From: an uncultured Clostridia bacterium
GTDB taxonomy: Bacteria; Bacillota; Clostridia; TANB77; CAG-508
Assembly (NCBI GenBank): GCA_934153805.1
Contig: CAKPFO010000043.1
Location: 1 to 12,735 of the forward strand
DNA: 12,735 bases
Direction: 5' to 3'
This document shows positions 6,291-12,309 of this stretch, in pieces. The notes under the pieces were generated by a model. It searched no databases. It had not been told where the DNA came from and saw nothing but the letters and a program-made list of their open reading frames with translations. Position 1 is the first letter of the stretch; each line of letters opens with the position of its first letter. A program made the translations under genes and the position numbers.

Positions 6291-7091
6291 TCTTATTAAA
6301 TAAATTGCTATTATTGCTATTCCAACAACTACTCTATATATTGCAAATACCTTGAAGCTTCCTTTTTTCAAATATTCTAGTAAGAATTTTATAACAAATA
6401 TTCCTACTAAGAAACTTGCAAGCACTCCTATAAAGAATGGTATACTAAATACAAAGTCTTTTAATTTAAAAAGTGTTGCTGCAAATACAATTGGTGTTGA
6501 TAGTAAGAATGAATATTTTGCTACTGACTCACGTTCAATTCCTAATAATCTACCAGTTGTCATTGTTATACCAGATCTAGAAACTCCTGGTATAAAAGCT
6601 AAACATTGTGATAAACCAATTAAAAAAGTTTGTTTAAAATTCATTTTTTCAAATTTTATATTAGATTTTGATTTTTTGTCTACTACATACAAAACGATAC
6701 CCATAACTATTAATGCTAATGCTATAATTATAGGTGTTTCTAGCTTATTGCCAACAAATTTATCTAATATAAAACCTATTATTCCACCTGGTATAGTAGC
6801 TGCAACTAAGTACCAAAACATTTTTCCTTCAAATGTTTTTTCTTTTTTTACAACTTGTTTATACCCTCCTTTAATTAAATTTATCCAGTCTTTAAAGAAG
6901 AATATTGCTATAGCTAATAAAGTACCAAAATGCAACGCTACATCAAAACCTTCAAAATCTCTTACAAATTCTGCTGAAGCAGTCCAATTAAATAGCCATG
7001 GTATTATAGCTAAGTGTGCTGAACTGGATATTGGTAATAATTCTGTTAATCCTTGTACAATTCCTAATATTAACGCTTGTAATATAGTCAT
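6288..7091 (-). CDS. uppP: Undecaprenyl-diphosphatase (BacA/UppP)
   Basis: A 267-residue polytopic membrane enzyme that dephosphorylates undecaprenyl pyrophosphate to recycle the lipid carrier for peptidoglycan and other wall polymers; overexpression of this family gives bacitracin resistance. Seen: the first signature QGLTELLPISSSAHL (Gln13, Glu17, Ser22-24, His26) and the second, PGVSRSG at 168-174 with Arg172. Several hydrophobic helices (for example 54-66, 92-112, 120-137, 153-170, 187-204 and 213-232) fit the interdigitated BacA fold. ATG 7091 is preceded by AAAGGAATG, about 9-12 bases away. It follows dpaA after 35 bases with no terminator, so it is likely the last gene of the TPR-dpaA-uppP transcript. 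Identification is secure. Confidence 0.95.
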   Translation of the reverse strand: MTILQALILGIVQGLTELLPISSSAHLAIIPWLFNWTASAEFVRDFEGFDVALHFGTLLAIAIFFFKDWINLIKGGYKQVVKKEKTFEGKMFWYLVAATIPGGIIGFILDKFVGNKLETPIIIALALIVMGIVLYVVDKKSKSNIKFEKMNFKQTFLIGLSQCLAFIPGVSRSGITMTTGRLLGIERESVAKYSFLLSTPIVFAATLFKLKDFVFSIPFFIGVLASFLVGIFVIKFLLEYLKKGSFKVFAIYRVVVGIAIIAIYLIR

Positions 7092-7126
7092 TTTTAATCA
7101 CATTCCTTTCTTTGGTAAAATTACCA

Positions 7127-7999
7127 TTATTGTATTTCCTGAAAAATATTATATATTGTGTCTTTTATAAATTCTGCTGACGTAAGTGGTGCAACTTTTC
7201 CTGGTATTGACAATGCCCATATTGTTTTTATTCCTTCATTCTTTGCCGCAGCTTTGTCTACACCTCCTGAGTTTGGTGCTAAGTCTAATATTAAACAATC
7301 CTTTTTTAATAATTTAAGCTTGCTTTCATCTAATATCATGGCTGGTACAGTATTTATTATTATATCAAAATTTAAAAGTTCACTATTCATCTCTTTTGGA
7401 TGTATTGGTTTGTATCCATATGCTTTAATCCATGCTAAGTCTACATTTTCTTTTGTCTCACAATTTACATTTGCTCCTAGCCCATCTAACATTTTTGCTA
7501 AAATTTTTCCAAGTTTTCCAAATCCTACTATTAACACATTACTTCCATGAACTGTCTTAGCTGTTTCTTCCATTATTATTTGTATTGCACCTTCTGCCGT
7601 AGAAATACTATTTAATACTACTAATTCTTCTCTATTTAATATATCTATTATTTCTACTTTTTCGTTTTGTGTTAACTGATACAATTCTTGTTTTATATTT
7701 CCTGCTATCAATTTTTTACCATTTAAAGTTTTTGCCAAATCTTCTAGTGTTACCCTTTTATCACTAAATGGTGTGTTTATATCTACATTATTGCTAGTTA
7801 TTGGTATTGGACCTATAACTATATCTGAATTTTCTATTGTTTCTTCTAATGTCTCACACTTTTTTATTTTTTTGTTTTTGCTTATACTCTTTGATTTCTC
7901 CATTGCATATGAATTTATTTCAAAGTTTTCTTTTGCTAACATTTCTGCTAATTTTACTATTCTTAAGTCTCCACCTATTACTGCTATTTTCTTTATCAC
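7127..7999 (-). CDS. dpaA: Dipicolinate synthase subunit A
   Basis: About 290 residues. DpaA (SpoVFA), with DpaB, makes dipicolinic acid from a lysine-pathway intermediate in the mother cell; DPA enters the spore core with calcium. Seen: N-terminal KKIAVIGGDLRIVKLAEML; the conserved block LNSISTAEGAIQIIM then HGSNVLIVGFGKLGKILAKML, a Rossmann NAD(P)-binding GxGxxG; INTVPAMIL; LILDLAPNSGGVD; and LPGKVAP-like SIPGKVAPLTSAEFI near the C-terminus, all as in B. subtilis SpoVFA. I choose GTG at 7997-7999 because AGGGGAG stands 8 bases before it; the upstream in-frame GTG at 8006-8008 abuts that site and is unlikely (it would give 293 residues). No dpaB partner is adjacent: uppP follows directly. 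Upstream is the TPR gene, 51 bases away with no terminator. Confidence 0.92.
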   Translation of the reverse strand: MIKKIAVIGGDLRIVKLAEMLAKENFEINSYAMEKSKSISKNKKIKKCETLEETIENSDIVIGPIPITSNNVDINTPFSDKRVTLEDLAKTLNGKKLIAGNIKQELYQLTQNEKVEIIDILNREELVVLNSISTAEGAIQIIMEETAKTVHGSNVLIVGFGKLGKILAKMLDGLGANVNCETKENVDLAWIKAYGYKPIHPKEMNSELLNFDIIINTVPAMILDESKLKLLKKDCLILDLAPNSGGVDKAAAKNEGIKTIWALSIPGKVAPLTSAEFIKDTIYNIFQEIQ

Positions 8000-8050
8000 A
8001 ATTTGCACTCCCCTTTGTCTTTTGTTCTAATATATTTTGTATTACAACTT

Positions 8051-9256
8051 TTATTCTAATTCTCTTTCGTTTTTTTGTTCCTTTAATCTATTTTTTATTG
8101 ATTTTATTGCTTTTAAGTCATTTCTGTTTAAACTTCCAACTAATTCATATGTGTTTTCTAAATGCATCATTGTCTGTATCTCTTTTTTAGTTAGTGCCCT
8201 GTATTCATTTTGTTTCAGTTCTTTATTTGGCTTATTTATTTTAGTACTTATTATCATAAACATTTTTTCTTTTTTAGCTTTCTCATACATTTTATAGTTA
8301 TCTTGAACTGCTATATTTAAGTATTGCAATGCTAAGTCTTTATTTCCTTTTAGCATTGATATATATGCTAAATAGTAATACGCATCTTGCTCTAATTCCT
8401 TATCTTCCAAACACTCTTCAAAATACTGTTTAGCTTCTTCCTCTTCATTATATAATAACAAAATTTGTCCTAAATCGTATTTGGCATGATACAATAATGT
8501 ATTTAGCTGTGCTGCCTTTTCATAATATTCTTTTGCACTTTGAAAATCATTTAATCTTGTATAAATCATTCCTATATTATAATATAAATCATAATTATTA
8601 GGGTTATATTGTAAAGCATCTAAATATATGCTAAGTGCTTCTTTAAAATTTTCCTGTTCATATAAAATATCTCCTAAAAGTGACGTTGCTTCGTACATTT
8701 CTGGTTTCTTGCTTATTAGCTTTTTCAAATAAACCTTTGCTTCTTCTTGTCTCTCTAATTTATTCAATAGATTTGATACACTGTAATAAGCTTTGTAATC
8801 TTCTTTATTTATTTCTATAGCCCTATTATATTCATCTACTGAGATTTCTATTTTTCCTTGTCTTTCATATATTTCTGCAAGTTTTTTATGTACATAATAG
8901 CTATTTGGATACTTTTCTATTAAGTTTAATAAAGTTTGTATGGCTTTGTCCTCTTGAGCTCTTTGTTCATATATTTGTGCTAAAGTAATTGCTATTATTT
9001 CTGAAAGTGCTAATCCATTTTTCTCCAATATTATAATTACTATTGGTACCAATATTGATATAATATATGTTAATACTAATAGTAGTATTGGTAGATTTAC
9101 TCTAAAAACAAGCCCTATAAATCCAATTGCTATTCCTAATGCTTGTACCGCAATTATATATATATAGTTTGAGTCATTTTTATATATCATTTTAAAAAAT
9201 ATCATAAAAAATAAGGTAAAAGCTATAACATTAAAAATTATTCTTTCTATTATCAT
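8051..9256 (-). CDS. Membrane-anchored tetratricopeptide repeat protein
   Basis: About 401 residues. Three closely spaced hydrophobic helices at the N-terminus (IIFNVIAFTLFFMIFFKMIY, then YIYIIAVQALGIAIGFIGLVF, then LPILLLVLTYIISILVPIVI) are followed by roughly six or seven TPR units. TPR signatures include AIQTLLNLIEKYPNSYYVHKKL, KIEISVDEYNRAIEINKEDYKAY, ALSIYLDALQYNPNNYDLYYNIG and AKEYYEKAAQLNTLLYHAKYDLG. The C-terminus is charged and helical. It is a protein-protein scaffold, partner unknown. I start at ATG 9254-9256: GAGGAAG lies 5 bases before it, whereas the earlier ATG at 9281-9283 has no ribosome site. It lies first in a run with dpaA and uppP, so a sporulation or envelope role is plausible but unproven. 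Confidence 0.85.
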   Translation of the reverse strand: MIIERIIFNVIAFTLFFMIFFKMIYKNDSNYIYIIAVQALGIAIGFIGLVFRVNLPILLLVLTYIISILVPIVIIILEKNGLALSEIIAITLAQIYEQRAQEDKAIQTLLNLIEKYPNSYYVHKKLAEIYERQGKIEISVDEYNRAIEINKEDYKAYYSVSNLLNKLERQEEAKVYLKKLISKKPEMYEATSLLGDILYEQENFKEALSIYLDALQYNPNNYDLYYNIGMIYTRLNDFQSAKEYYEKAAQLNTLLYHAKYDLGQILLLYNEEEEAKQYFEECLEDKELEQDAYYYLAYISMLKGNKDLALQYLNIAVQDNYKMYEKAKKEKMFMIISTKINKPNKELKQNEYRALTKKEIQTMMHLENTYELVGSLNRNDLKAIKSIKNRLKEQKNERELE

Positions 9257-9322
9257 TTTATCTTCCTCTTCTATTTTTAGCATTTTTTCTTATCTTTTGT
9301 ATTATATCTTTTTCACTAAACT

Positions 9323-9351
9323 ATTTTAAAACATTTTCTTTTAAATGTCTA
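9323..9351 (-). promoter_or_regulatory. Candidate promoter of the TPR-dpaA-uppP unit
   Basis: Minus strand: -35 TAGACA (9346-9351), 17-base spacer, -10 TAAAAT (9323-9328). A perfect TATAAT also occurs nearer the gene (9301-9306), but with a poor -35. Either could be used; I see no sigma-K or sigma-G type element here. Confidence 0.4.
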
Positions 9352-9404
9352 CAATTTTTACCATATTTATTAGAATAGTAACATATATTTTATAAGTGCG
9401 CTTA

Positions 9405-9453
9405 ATATAAAAAGCAACTACACTTTTTAATACAGTATAATTGCTTTTTATAT
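9405..9453 (-). terminator. Terminator of the XRE/109-residue operon
   Basis: A 13-bp perfect inverted repeat (9405-9417 with 9441-9453) is extended on the minus strand by a further set including G-U pairs down to the loop. The TTTTT tract lies in the distal arm. The hairpin overlaps the stop codon of the 109-residue gene (9448-9450). Confidence 0.75.
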
Positions 9454-9777
9454 AATATTTTTTAAATTTTTTCTAATTGTTTTACACAATTTATTAAACC
9501 CTTCGCCATGCAGATATCCTATTGTCTCACTAGATAAATATCTGTTAGCAACAGCTATTCTATTCCACGTCTTTTCATTTGGATTTTTCTCATTACTTTT
9601 AATATATTCTATTAGTGCATACATACTTTCATTATAATAGCTCGCAACCGTCCCTTTAGCATATTTTTTTTCCACTTCAAAAGCTATTTGCATACTTTTT
9701 TTATAGGCCTCTTTCGAGTTTATTCCATATTTTTCAACAATATATTTTAATTCGTCCATTAATACATCCATCACCAT
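9448..9777 (-). CDS. Hypothetical protein translationally coupled to the XRE regulator
   Basis: 109 residues, predicted helical, with no signal or membrane segment. I do not recognise it. Visible features: a YIVEKYGINSKEAYKKSMQI helix, an EKKYAKGTVASYYNESMYAL middle, and a C-terminal ETIGYLHGEGFNKLCKTIRKNLKNII. ATG at 9777 overlaps the end of the XRE gene by 7 bases; Met3 (ATG at 9769-9771) overlaps the XRE stop as TGATG, the classic coupled arrangement, and may be the true start. Ribosome site AAGG is weak, as expected for coupling. It might be the regulator's partner (antirepressor, effector or accessory protein); a toxin role is not supported by any motif. It is closed by the terminator at 9405-9453. 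Confidence 0.6.
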   Translation of the reverse strand: MVMDVLMDELKYIVEKYGINSKEAYKKSMQIAFEVEKKYAKGTVASYYNESMYALIEYIKSNEKNPNEKTWNRIAVANRYLSSETIGYLHGEGFNKLCKTIRKNLKNII

Positions 9778-9971
9778 TTTACCTTATACAACTCCGTTAT
9801 TTCTACATCTAATGCTTTTGATAACCTGACCATAACAAATAGACTTGGACTTTTTATATTGTTTTCTATATCATTAATATGAGTGGATGAAACTCCACTT
9901 TTTTCCGACAATTTGCTTAAAGTCATATTTTTCTTTTGTCTGACTTGTTTTAATAAAATTTCTATATGCAT
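9771..9971 (-). CDS. XRE/Cro-CI-family helix-turn-helix regulator
   Basis: A 66-residue protein made only of an XRE DNA-binding domain. LLKQVRQKKNMTLSKLSEKSGVSSTHINDIENNIKSPSLFVMVRLSKALDVEITELY contains the five helices, with the HTH at about 18-38 and the conserved SSTHINDIE recognition segment. It is like the small SinR/phage-repressor regulators and probably binds DNA as a dimer. ATG 9971 is preceded by GAGGAG, but with only 2 bases between, unusually short. It overlaps the downstream 109-residue gene, so the two make one unit. Candidate operator at 10024-10037 upstream. No catalytic domain. It may belong to a phage or genomic-island-derived regulator pair. Confidence 0.88.
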   Translation of the reverse strand: MHIEILLKQVRQKKNMTLSKLSEKSGVSSTHINDIENNIKSPSLFVMVRLSKALDVEITELYKVKW

Positions 9972-10023
9972 TACTCCTCACCAAAGCTTATATAAATTTT
10001 ATTTCATTTAAACACAGAACCTA

Positions 10024-10037
10024 TCCGCTGTGGCGGA
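10024..10037. promoter_or_regulatory. Possible operator: GC-rich inverted repeat upstream of the XRE gene
   Basis: TCCGC-TGTG-GCGGA, a 5-bp arm palindrome, is the only GC-rich patch in a very AT-rich stretch and lies about 50 bases before the XRE start. Position and dyad symmetry suit an autoregulatory XRE operator. The arms are short and no second copy is seen. Confidence 0.3.
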
Positions 10038-10320
10038 ATTACTAAAAAAAATACTACTACTTTATAAATTTATTTAATTACTACTGTTGCATTCTATGCT
10101 ATTTTTTACATTTTTTGGTACTTAGCTCTCCTTTTCTATAAAATTTAACTTGTAGTTTTAAATTTCTGCAAACTTACGTTTGTATTTTATAACAAATTTG
10201 TTTATTTGTAAATATTATTCGCAAGTGTTTTTTATATTATTCTTAATTTTAAGACTATAATTTATATATTTTATATCTTTGATAATAAAAAACGTGCATC
10301 ATAAGTATATAATCTTTAAA

Positions 10321-10371
10321 TTCAAAAAAATACTTGCAAATTAAGACCTCTCTCTTAATCTGCAAGTATTT
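10321..10371 (-). terminator. Terminator of the 69-residue membrane protein gene
   Basis: AAATACTTGCA (10328-10338) pairs with TGCAAGTATTT (10361-10371), and further inside ATTAAGA pairs with TCTTAAT with a 6-base loop. The single A/C plus-strand mismatch becomes U-G on the minus strand. A run of seven T's follows on the minus strand. Strong, ending 5 bases after the stop. Confidence 0.9.
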
Positions 10372-10375
10372 ACCC

Positions 10376-10585
10376 TTATTTAATTTTTTTGTTTGCTACA
10401 TAAGATTTATATGTGGTAATTATTGTCATACATATTTTTACCAGCACAGCAACTATTGCTAATGCCACTATAATACGTACTACCAACTTTACAACATTGA
10501 AGGCTGCTCCAATTAATATTAATACAATACATATAATTGGAATTCCAACAAGAAGAGTTAATAAAGTCTTTTCCCGTTTCTTCAT
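10376..10585 (-). CDS. Small two-helix membrane protein
   Basis: A 69-residue protein with two hydrophobic segments: 8-28 (LLTLLVGIPIICIVLILIGAA) and 31-53 (VVKLVVRIIVALAIVAVLVK). Basic ends (MKKREK at the N-terminus and NKKIK at the C-terminus) suggest both termini are cytosolic. I do not recognise a family. It has a good ribosome site (GGAGG, 8 bases from the ATG) and an almost perfect promoter at 10629-10657, so it is probably well expressed. Terminator at 10321-10371: a single-gene transcript. Possible roles include a membrane regulator or stress protein, but nothing in the sequence shows this. Confidence 0.65.
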   Translation of the reverse strand: MKKREKTLLTLLVGIPIICIVLILIGAAFNVVKLVVRIIVALAIVAVLVKICMTIITTYKSYVANKKIK

Positions 10586-10628
10586 CGTAGCGTCCTCCTT
10601 TTAAGAATACTTCTATTTTAGTATTACT

Positions 10629-10657
10629 AGTATAACCTATTTTATGCTAATTGTAAA
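10629..10657 (-). promoter_or_regulatory. Near-consensus sigma-A promoter of the 69-residue gene, with overlapping repeats
   Basis: Minus strand: -35 TTTACA (10652-10657), exactly 17 bases, -10 TATACT (10629-10634). Within and just after the -10 lie an 8-base palindrome TACTAGTA (10625-10632) and an inverted repeat AATACT/AGTATT (10606-10611 with 10620-10625) spanning the predicted start of transcription, suggesting a repressor-binding site. Confidence 0.7.
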
Positions 10658-10729
10658 TGGTTTACAGCCTTTTTTGAATAATTTTCACTTTTTTCATTAC
10701 TTTTGTATCTTAGTTATAAGCGTTTTAAA

Positions 10730-11182
10730 TCACTTATTTTCTTCTTCTCCATATAATTCATCATATTCAGCTTGAGCTTCTAATGCTTCTAAAAAAGCAA
10801 TTTTTGCTTCTTGAGCTGCCATTAATGCTAACTCAATTGAATCTGCTGCATAATCTAAACTATTTTCAATATACTTTTCTAGTTTTGCTTTATCTTTTGC
10901 TTCTTTTCTTTCTTCTATTTCTTTTTTAGCCTCTTTCATGTCCATTTGAGCTTTCAATAATTGACTTGAAATTTTTCCTTTAGCTCTTTCTCCAGTTATT
11001 CTAAAATTCTCTTTTGTAGCTTCTAAATTACTTTTAGCATCACTTATTTTTTTATTTAATTCATCTTTAGCATACATCCCTGATATTATTGCTGTATCTG
11101 TTGTCTCTTTTACTTTGTTATTAAAACTTTTTAAACTTTCACTTATTTCATTTATTTTATCTTTTCTTTCTTTTGAATTCAT
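10730..11182 (-). CDS. Hypothetical helical/coiled-coil protein (150 residues)
   Basis: A charged, nearly all-helical soluble protein rich in Lys, Glu and Ala. Residues about 10-110 have the heptad-like pattern expected of long coiled coils (KINEISESLKSFNNKVKETT ... KAQMDMKEAKKEIEERKEAK). The C-terminal third (KLEKYIENSLDYAADSIELALMAAQEAKIAFLEALEAQAEY) is an alanine-rich, amphipathic helix, followed by an acidic tail DELYGEEENK. No signal peptide, membrane span or catalytic motif. I do not know its function; proteins with this composition occur in gut clostridia as hypotheticals. ATG 11182 has GAGGT upstream. Its promoter is at 11271-11300 and its leader carries an unused AAAGGAGGG and a tiny ORF. 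No clear terminator follows. Confidence 0.65.
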   Translation of the reverse strand: MNSKERKDKINEISESLKSFNNKVKETTDTAIISGMYAKDELNKKISDAKSNLEATKENFRITGERAKGKISSQLLKAQMDMKEAKKEIEERKEAKDKAKLEKYIENSLDYAADSIELALMAAQEAKIAFLEALEAQAEYDELYGEEENK

Positions 11183-11270
11183 ATTAAAATACCTCTTTCC
11201 TTTTATATATTGTTTTATACATCCTATATTATTTTTATTTATAATTCCCTCCTTTGTTAAAATATAATCA

Positions 11271-11300
11271 ATTATAAAAATAAATTTTTATAATTTGCAA
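11271..11300 (-). promoter_or_regulatory. Promoter of the 150-residue helical protein
   Basis: Minus strand: -35 TTGCAA (11295-11300), 18-base spacer, perfect -10 TATAAT (11271-11276). It predicts a leader of about 80 bases. It lies directly after the terminator of the TetR fragment. Confidence 0.6.
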
Positions 11301-11301
11301 T

Positions 11302-11352
11302 AAACAAAAACAGACAAATGTATGGATTTTTTACATTTGTCTGTTTTTGTTT
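11302..11352 (-). terminator. Terminator formed partly by the end of the TetR fragment coding sequence
   Basis: A perfect 21-bp inverted repeat (11302-11322 with 11332-11352) has a 9-base loop. On the minus strand the first arm encodes the last codons and stop of the TetR fragment (stop at 11331-11333), and the second arm ends in TGTTTTTGTTT, giving the T-tract. Confidence 0.85.
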
Positions 11353-11624
11353 AAATTTTCAACTGCATTTTCGAAGTTTCCTTCTAATATTACATTTAAT
11401 TTCTTTATCACTTCTTCCGGCTTTTCTTTCATTCCATTTGCTATCCAATCTTGCATAACGCCTACAAGTCCATATTTATAAAAATCTGCAATAAATTGTT
11501 TATCTTCATTGTTTAAATTTATATCTTTTGATTTTTCTTCTATAACATTTATAATCATTTTTCTTGTCTGTTCATATAAGAATCTCATTAAATATTTTTT
11601 TCTATTTGTTGTTGATTTATTCAA
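11331..11624 (-). pseudogene. TetR-type C-terminal domain without its DNA-binding domain
   Basis: 97 residues from TTG at 11622-11624. The stretch ADFYKYGLVGVMQDWIANGMKEKPEEVIKKLNVILEG is typical of the C-terminal ligand-binding/dimerisation helices of short clostridial TetR regulators. The expected N-terminal HTH of about 50 residues is absent: upstream the frame continues open for about 24 codons but holds nothing like a TetR HTH and no start with a ribosome site, and is then interrupted by TAA just after the upstream gene's terminator. So the domain is truncated; probably a decayed gene. A stand-alone dominant-negative or ligand-binding peptide is possible but no ribosome site supports it. 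Terminator at 11302-11352. Confidence 0.65.
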
Positions 11625-11701
11625 AATTATATCACATATCTTATAAAAAACAACATGTAAAATACTAACATTATGAGTTTTCGTACAATTATATTTTTAC
11701 T

Positions 11702-11749
11702 AAAAAAAATCCATACCCTTTTTGATTAACTCATTGTAGGGTATGGATT
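11702..11749 (-). terminator. Terminator of the 93-residue gene
   Basis: A 12-bp perfect stem (11738-11749 with 11708-11719, AATCCATACCCT / AGGGTATGGATT) is followed on the minus strand by a run of eight T's. It begins 4 bases after the stop codon. Confidence 0.92.
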
Positions 11750-11753
11750 ATCC

Positions 11754-12035
11754 TTAAAATACTGGTTTGTATGCAGTTGGAACCGCTTTTGTAGTATACC
11801 TTTTGTGACCACATTTTTTACAAGTTTGACTCCAGCGCTCTTTTTCCTTCTCTCTATATCCTGTAGGCGCAGACCAAACATCAGACCCATGTTGTACCGT
11901 TTTAAATCCACATGGTACTTTCTCTATGTAAGGGTCATATTGCGCTTCTCCATATTCGTGGTCGCAAACTTCAATCTGCCGATTGATTGATGCTAACTCT
12001 CTTTCTAATTCATTTTTTCTTTCAGTCAAATTCAT
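11754..12035 (-). CDS. Small putative zinc-ribbon protein (93 residues)
   Basis: It has an N-terminal helix (MNLTERKNELERELASINRQI) followed by CDHEYGEAQYDPYIE and a C-terminal CKKCGHKRYTT. CxxCGH at about 72-76 with Cys24-x-His26, and Cys42, offers a plausible zinc-ribbon arrangement. No family recognised; the shape is common for small proteins near phage or plasmid genes. Start ATG 12035 has AAGGAGG with 8 bases between. A strong promoter (12130-12158) and a structured leader (12064-12102) precede it, and a strong terminator (11702-11749) follows, so it is a stand-alone, regulated unit. Alternative: a nucleic-acid-binding or regulatory peptide. Confidence 0.7.
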   Translation of the reverse strand: MNLTERKNELERELASINRQIEVCDHEYGEAQYDPYIEKVPCGFKTVQHGSDVWSAPTGYREKEKERWSQTCKKCGHKRYTTKAVPTAYKPVF

Positions 12036-12063
12036 TATATTGTCCTCCTTAATATTATTTACT

Positions 12064-12102
12064 ATTCGGAGAGAATATTGCCCTCCGAATTACTCGGAAG
12101 GC
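12064..12102 (-). promoter_or_regulatory. Structured leader with alternative hairpins before the zinc-ribbon gene
   Basis: On the minus strand, GCCTTCCGA (12094-12102) pairs with TCGGAGGGC (12080-12088) in a 9-bp stem, extended by GAAT/ATTC with a bulge. The same central strand, ATTCGGAG (12083-12090), can instead pair with CTCCGAAT (12064-12071). The two folds are mutually exclusive. The first has a U-G pair that is a mismatch on the plus strand, so it is an RNA structure of the minus transcript. Neither arm covers the AAGGAGG site (about 12042-12050). Confidence 0.45.
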
Positions 12103-12129
12103 ATTCCAAAACGCACCTTCTTACATAGA

Positions 12130-12158
12130 AGTATATCACAGCTTAACATAAAAGTCAA
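12130..12158 (-). promoter_or_regulatory. Near-consensus sigma-A promoter of the zinc-ribbon gene
   Basis: Minus strand: -35 TTGACT (12153-12158), exactly 17 bases, -10 TATACT (12130-12135). It predicts transcription starting about 12123 and a leader of nearly 90 bases. Confidence 0.75.
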
Positions 12159-12170
12159 AAAAAAATATTT

Positions 12171-12227
12171 TTAAATGCCTTGAACAGCAAAATATGAAGC
12201 GCCACAAAAATTATTAGATAGAAAGGT
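12171..12227 (-). pseudogene. Possible C-terminal remnant of a tail/surface protein
   Basis: The minus-strand frame reads TFLSNNFCGASYFAVQGI and then TAA (12171-12173), but is cut off at 12228 by a stop. It resembles the F-A-S/G...YFA ending of the neighbouring tail-like protein (LFASKTFTYFATR). No start is present. It may be a decayed second copy of the C-terminus; the match is short and low in certainty. Confidence 0.3.
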
Positions 12228-12309
12228 TTACTAATTTTGGTTCACTTCACTTTGAAGTATTGGATATTTTAACAATATTACTCTGTATCATACAATTCTT
12301 TATGTATAA

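Larger units (their letters stand above)
9972..10375. other. 404-base gene-free stretch upstream of the XRE gene
   Basis: Very AT-rich. It holds the TCCGC/GCGGA dyad at 10024-10037, a perfect 12-base palindrome AACAAATTTGTT at 10191-10202, and the terminator of the 69-residue gene at 10321-10371. I see no open frame with a ribosome site, no tRNA, and no clear strong promoter for the XRE gene. The rest (about 10060-10190 and 10203-10320) shows nothing I can identify. Confidence 0.5.

Noticed and set aside
6352..7170. A long plus-strand open frame of 272 codons
   Set aside because: It is antisense to uppP and lacks a ribosome site; the minus-strand UppP signatures are unmistakable.
8006..8008. 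Upstream GTG as start of dpaA
   Set aside because: The AGGGGAG ribosome site abuts this codon with no spacing, while the GTG three codons later has 8 bases.
9281..9283. Upstream ATG as start of the TPR gene
   Set aside because: No ribosome site before it; GAGGAAG stands 5 bases before the ATG at 9254-9256.
9448..9971. Calling the XRE/109-residue pair a toxin-antitoxin system
   Set aside because: The regulator comes first, the partner shows no toxin motif, and the arrangement is not typical enough.
11726..11911. Minus-strand open frame of 61 codons
   Set aside because: It overlaps the zinc-ribbon gene in another frame and extends through its terminator; no ribosome site.
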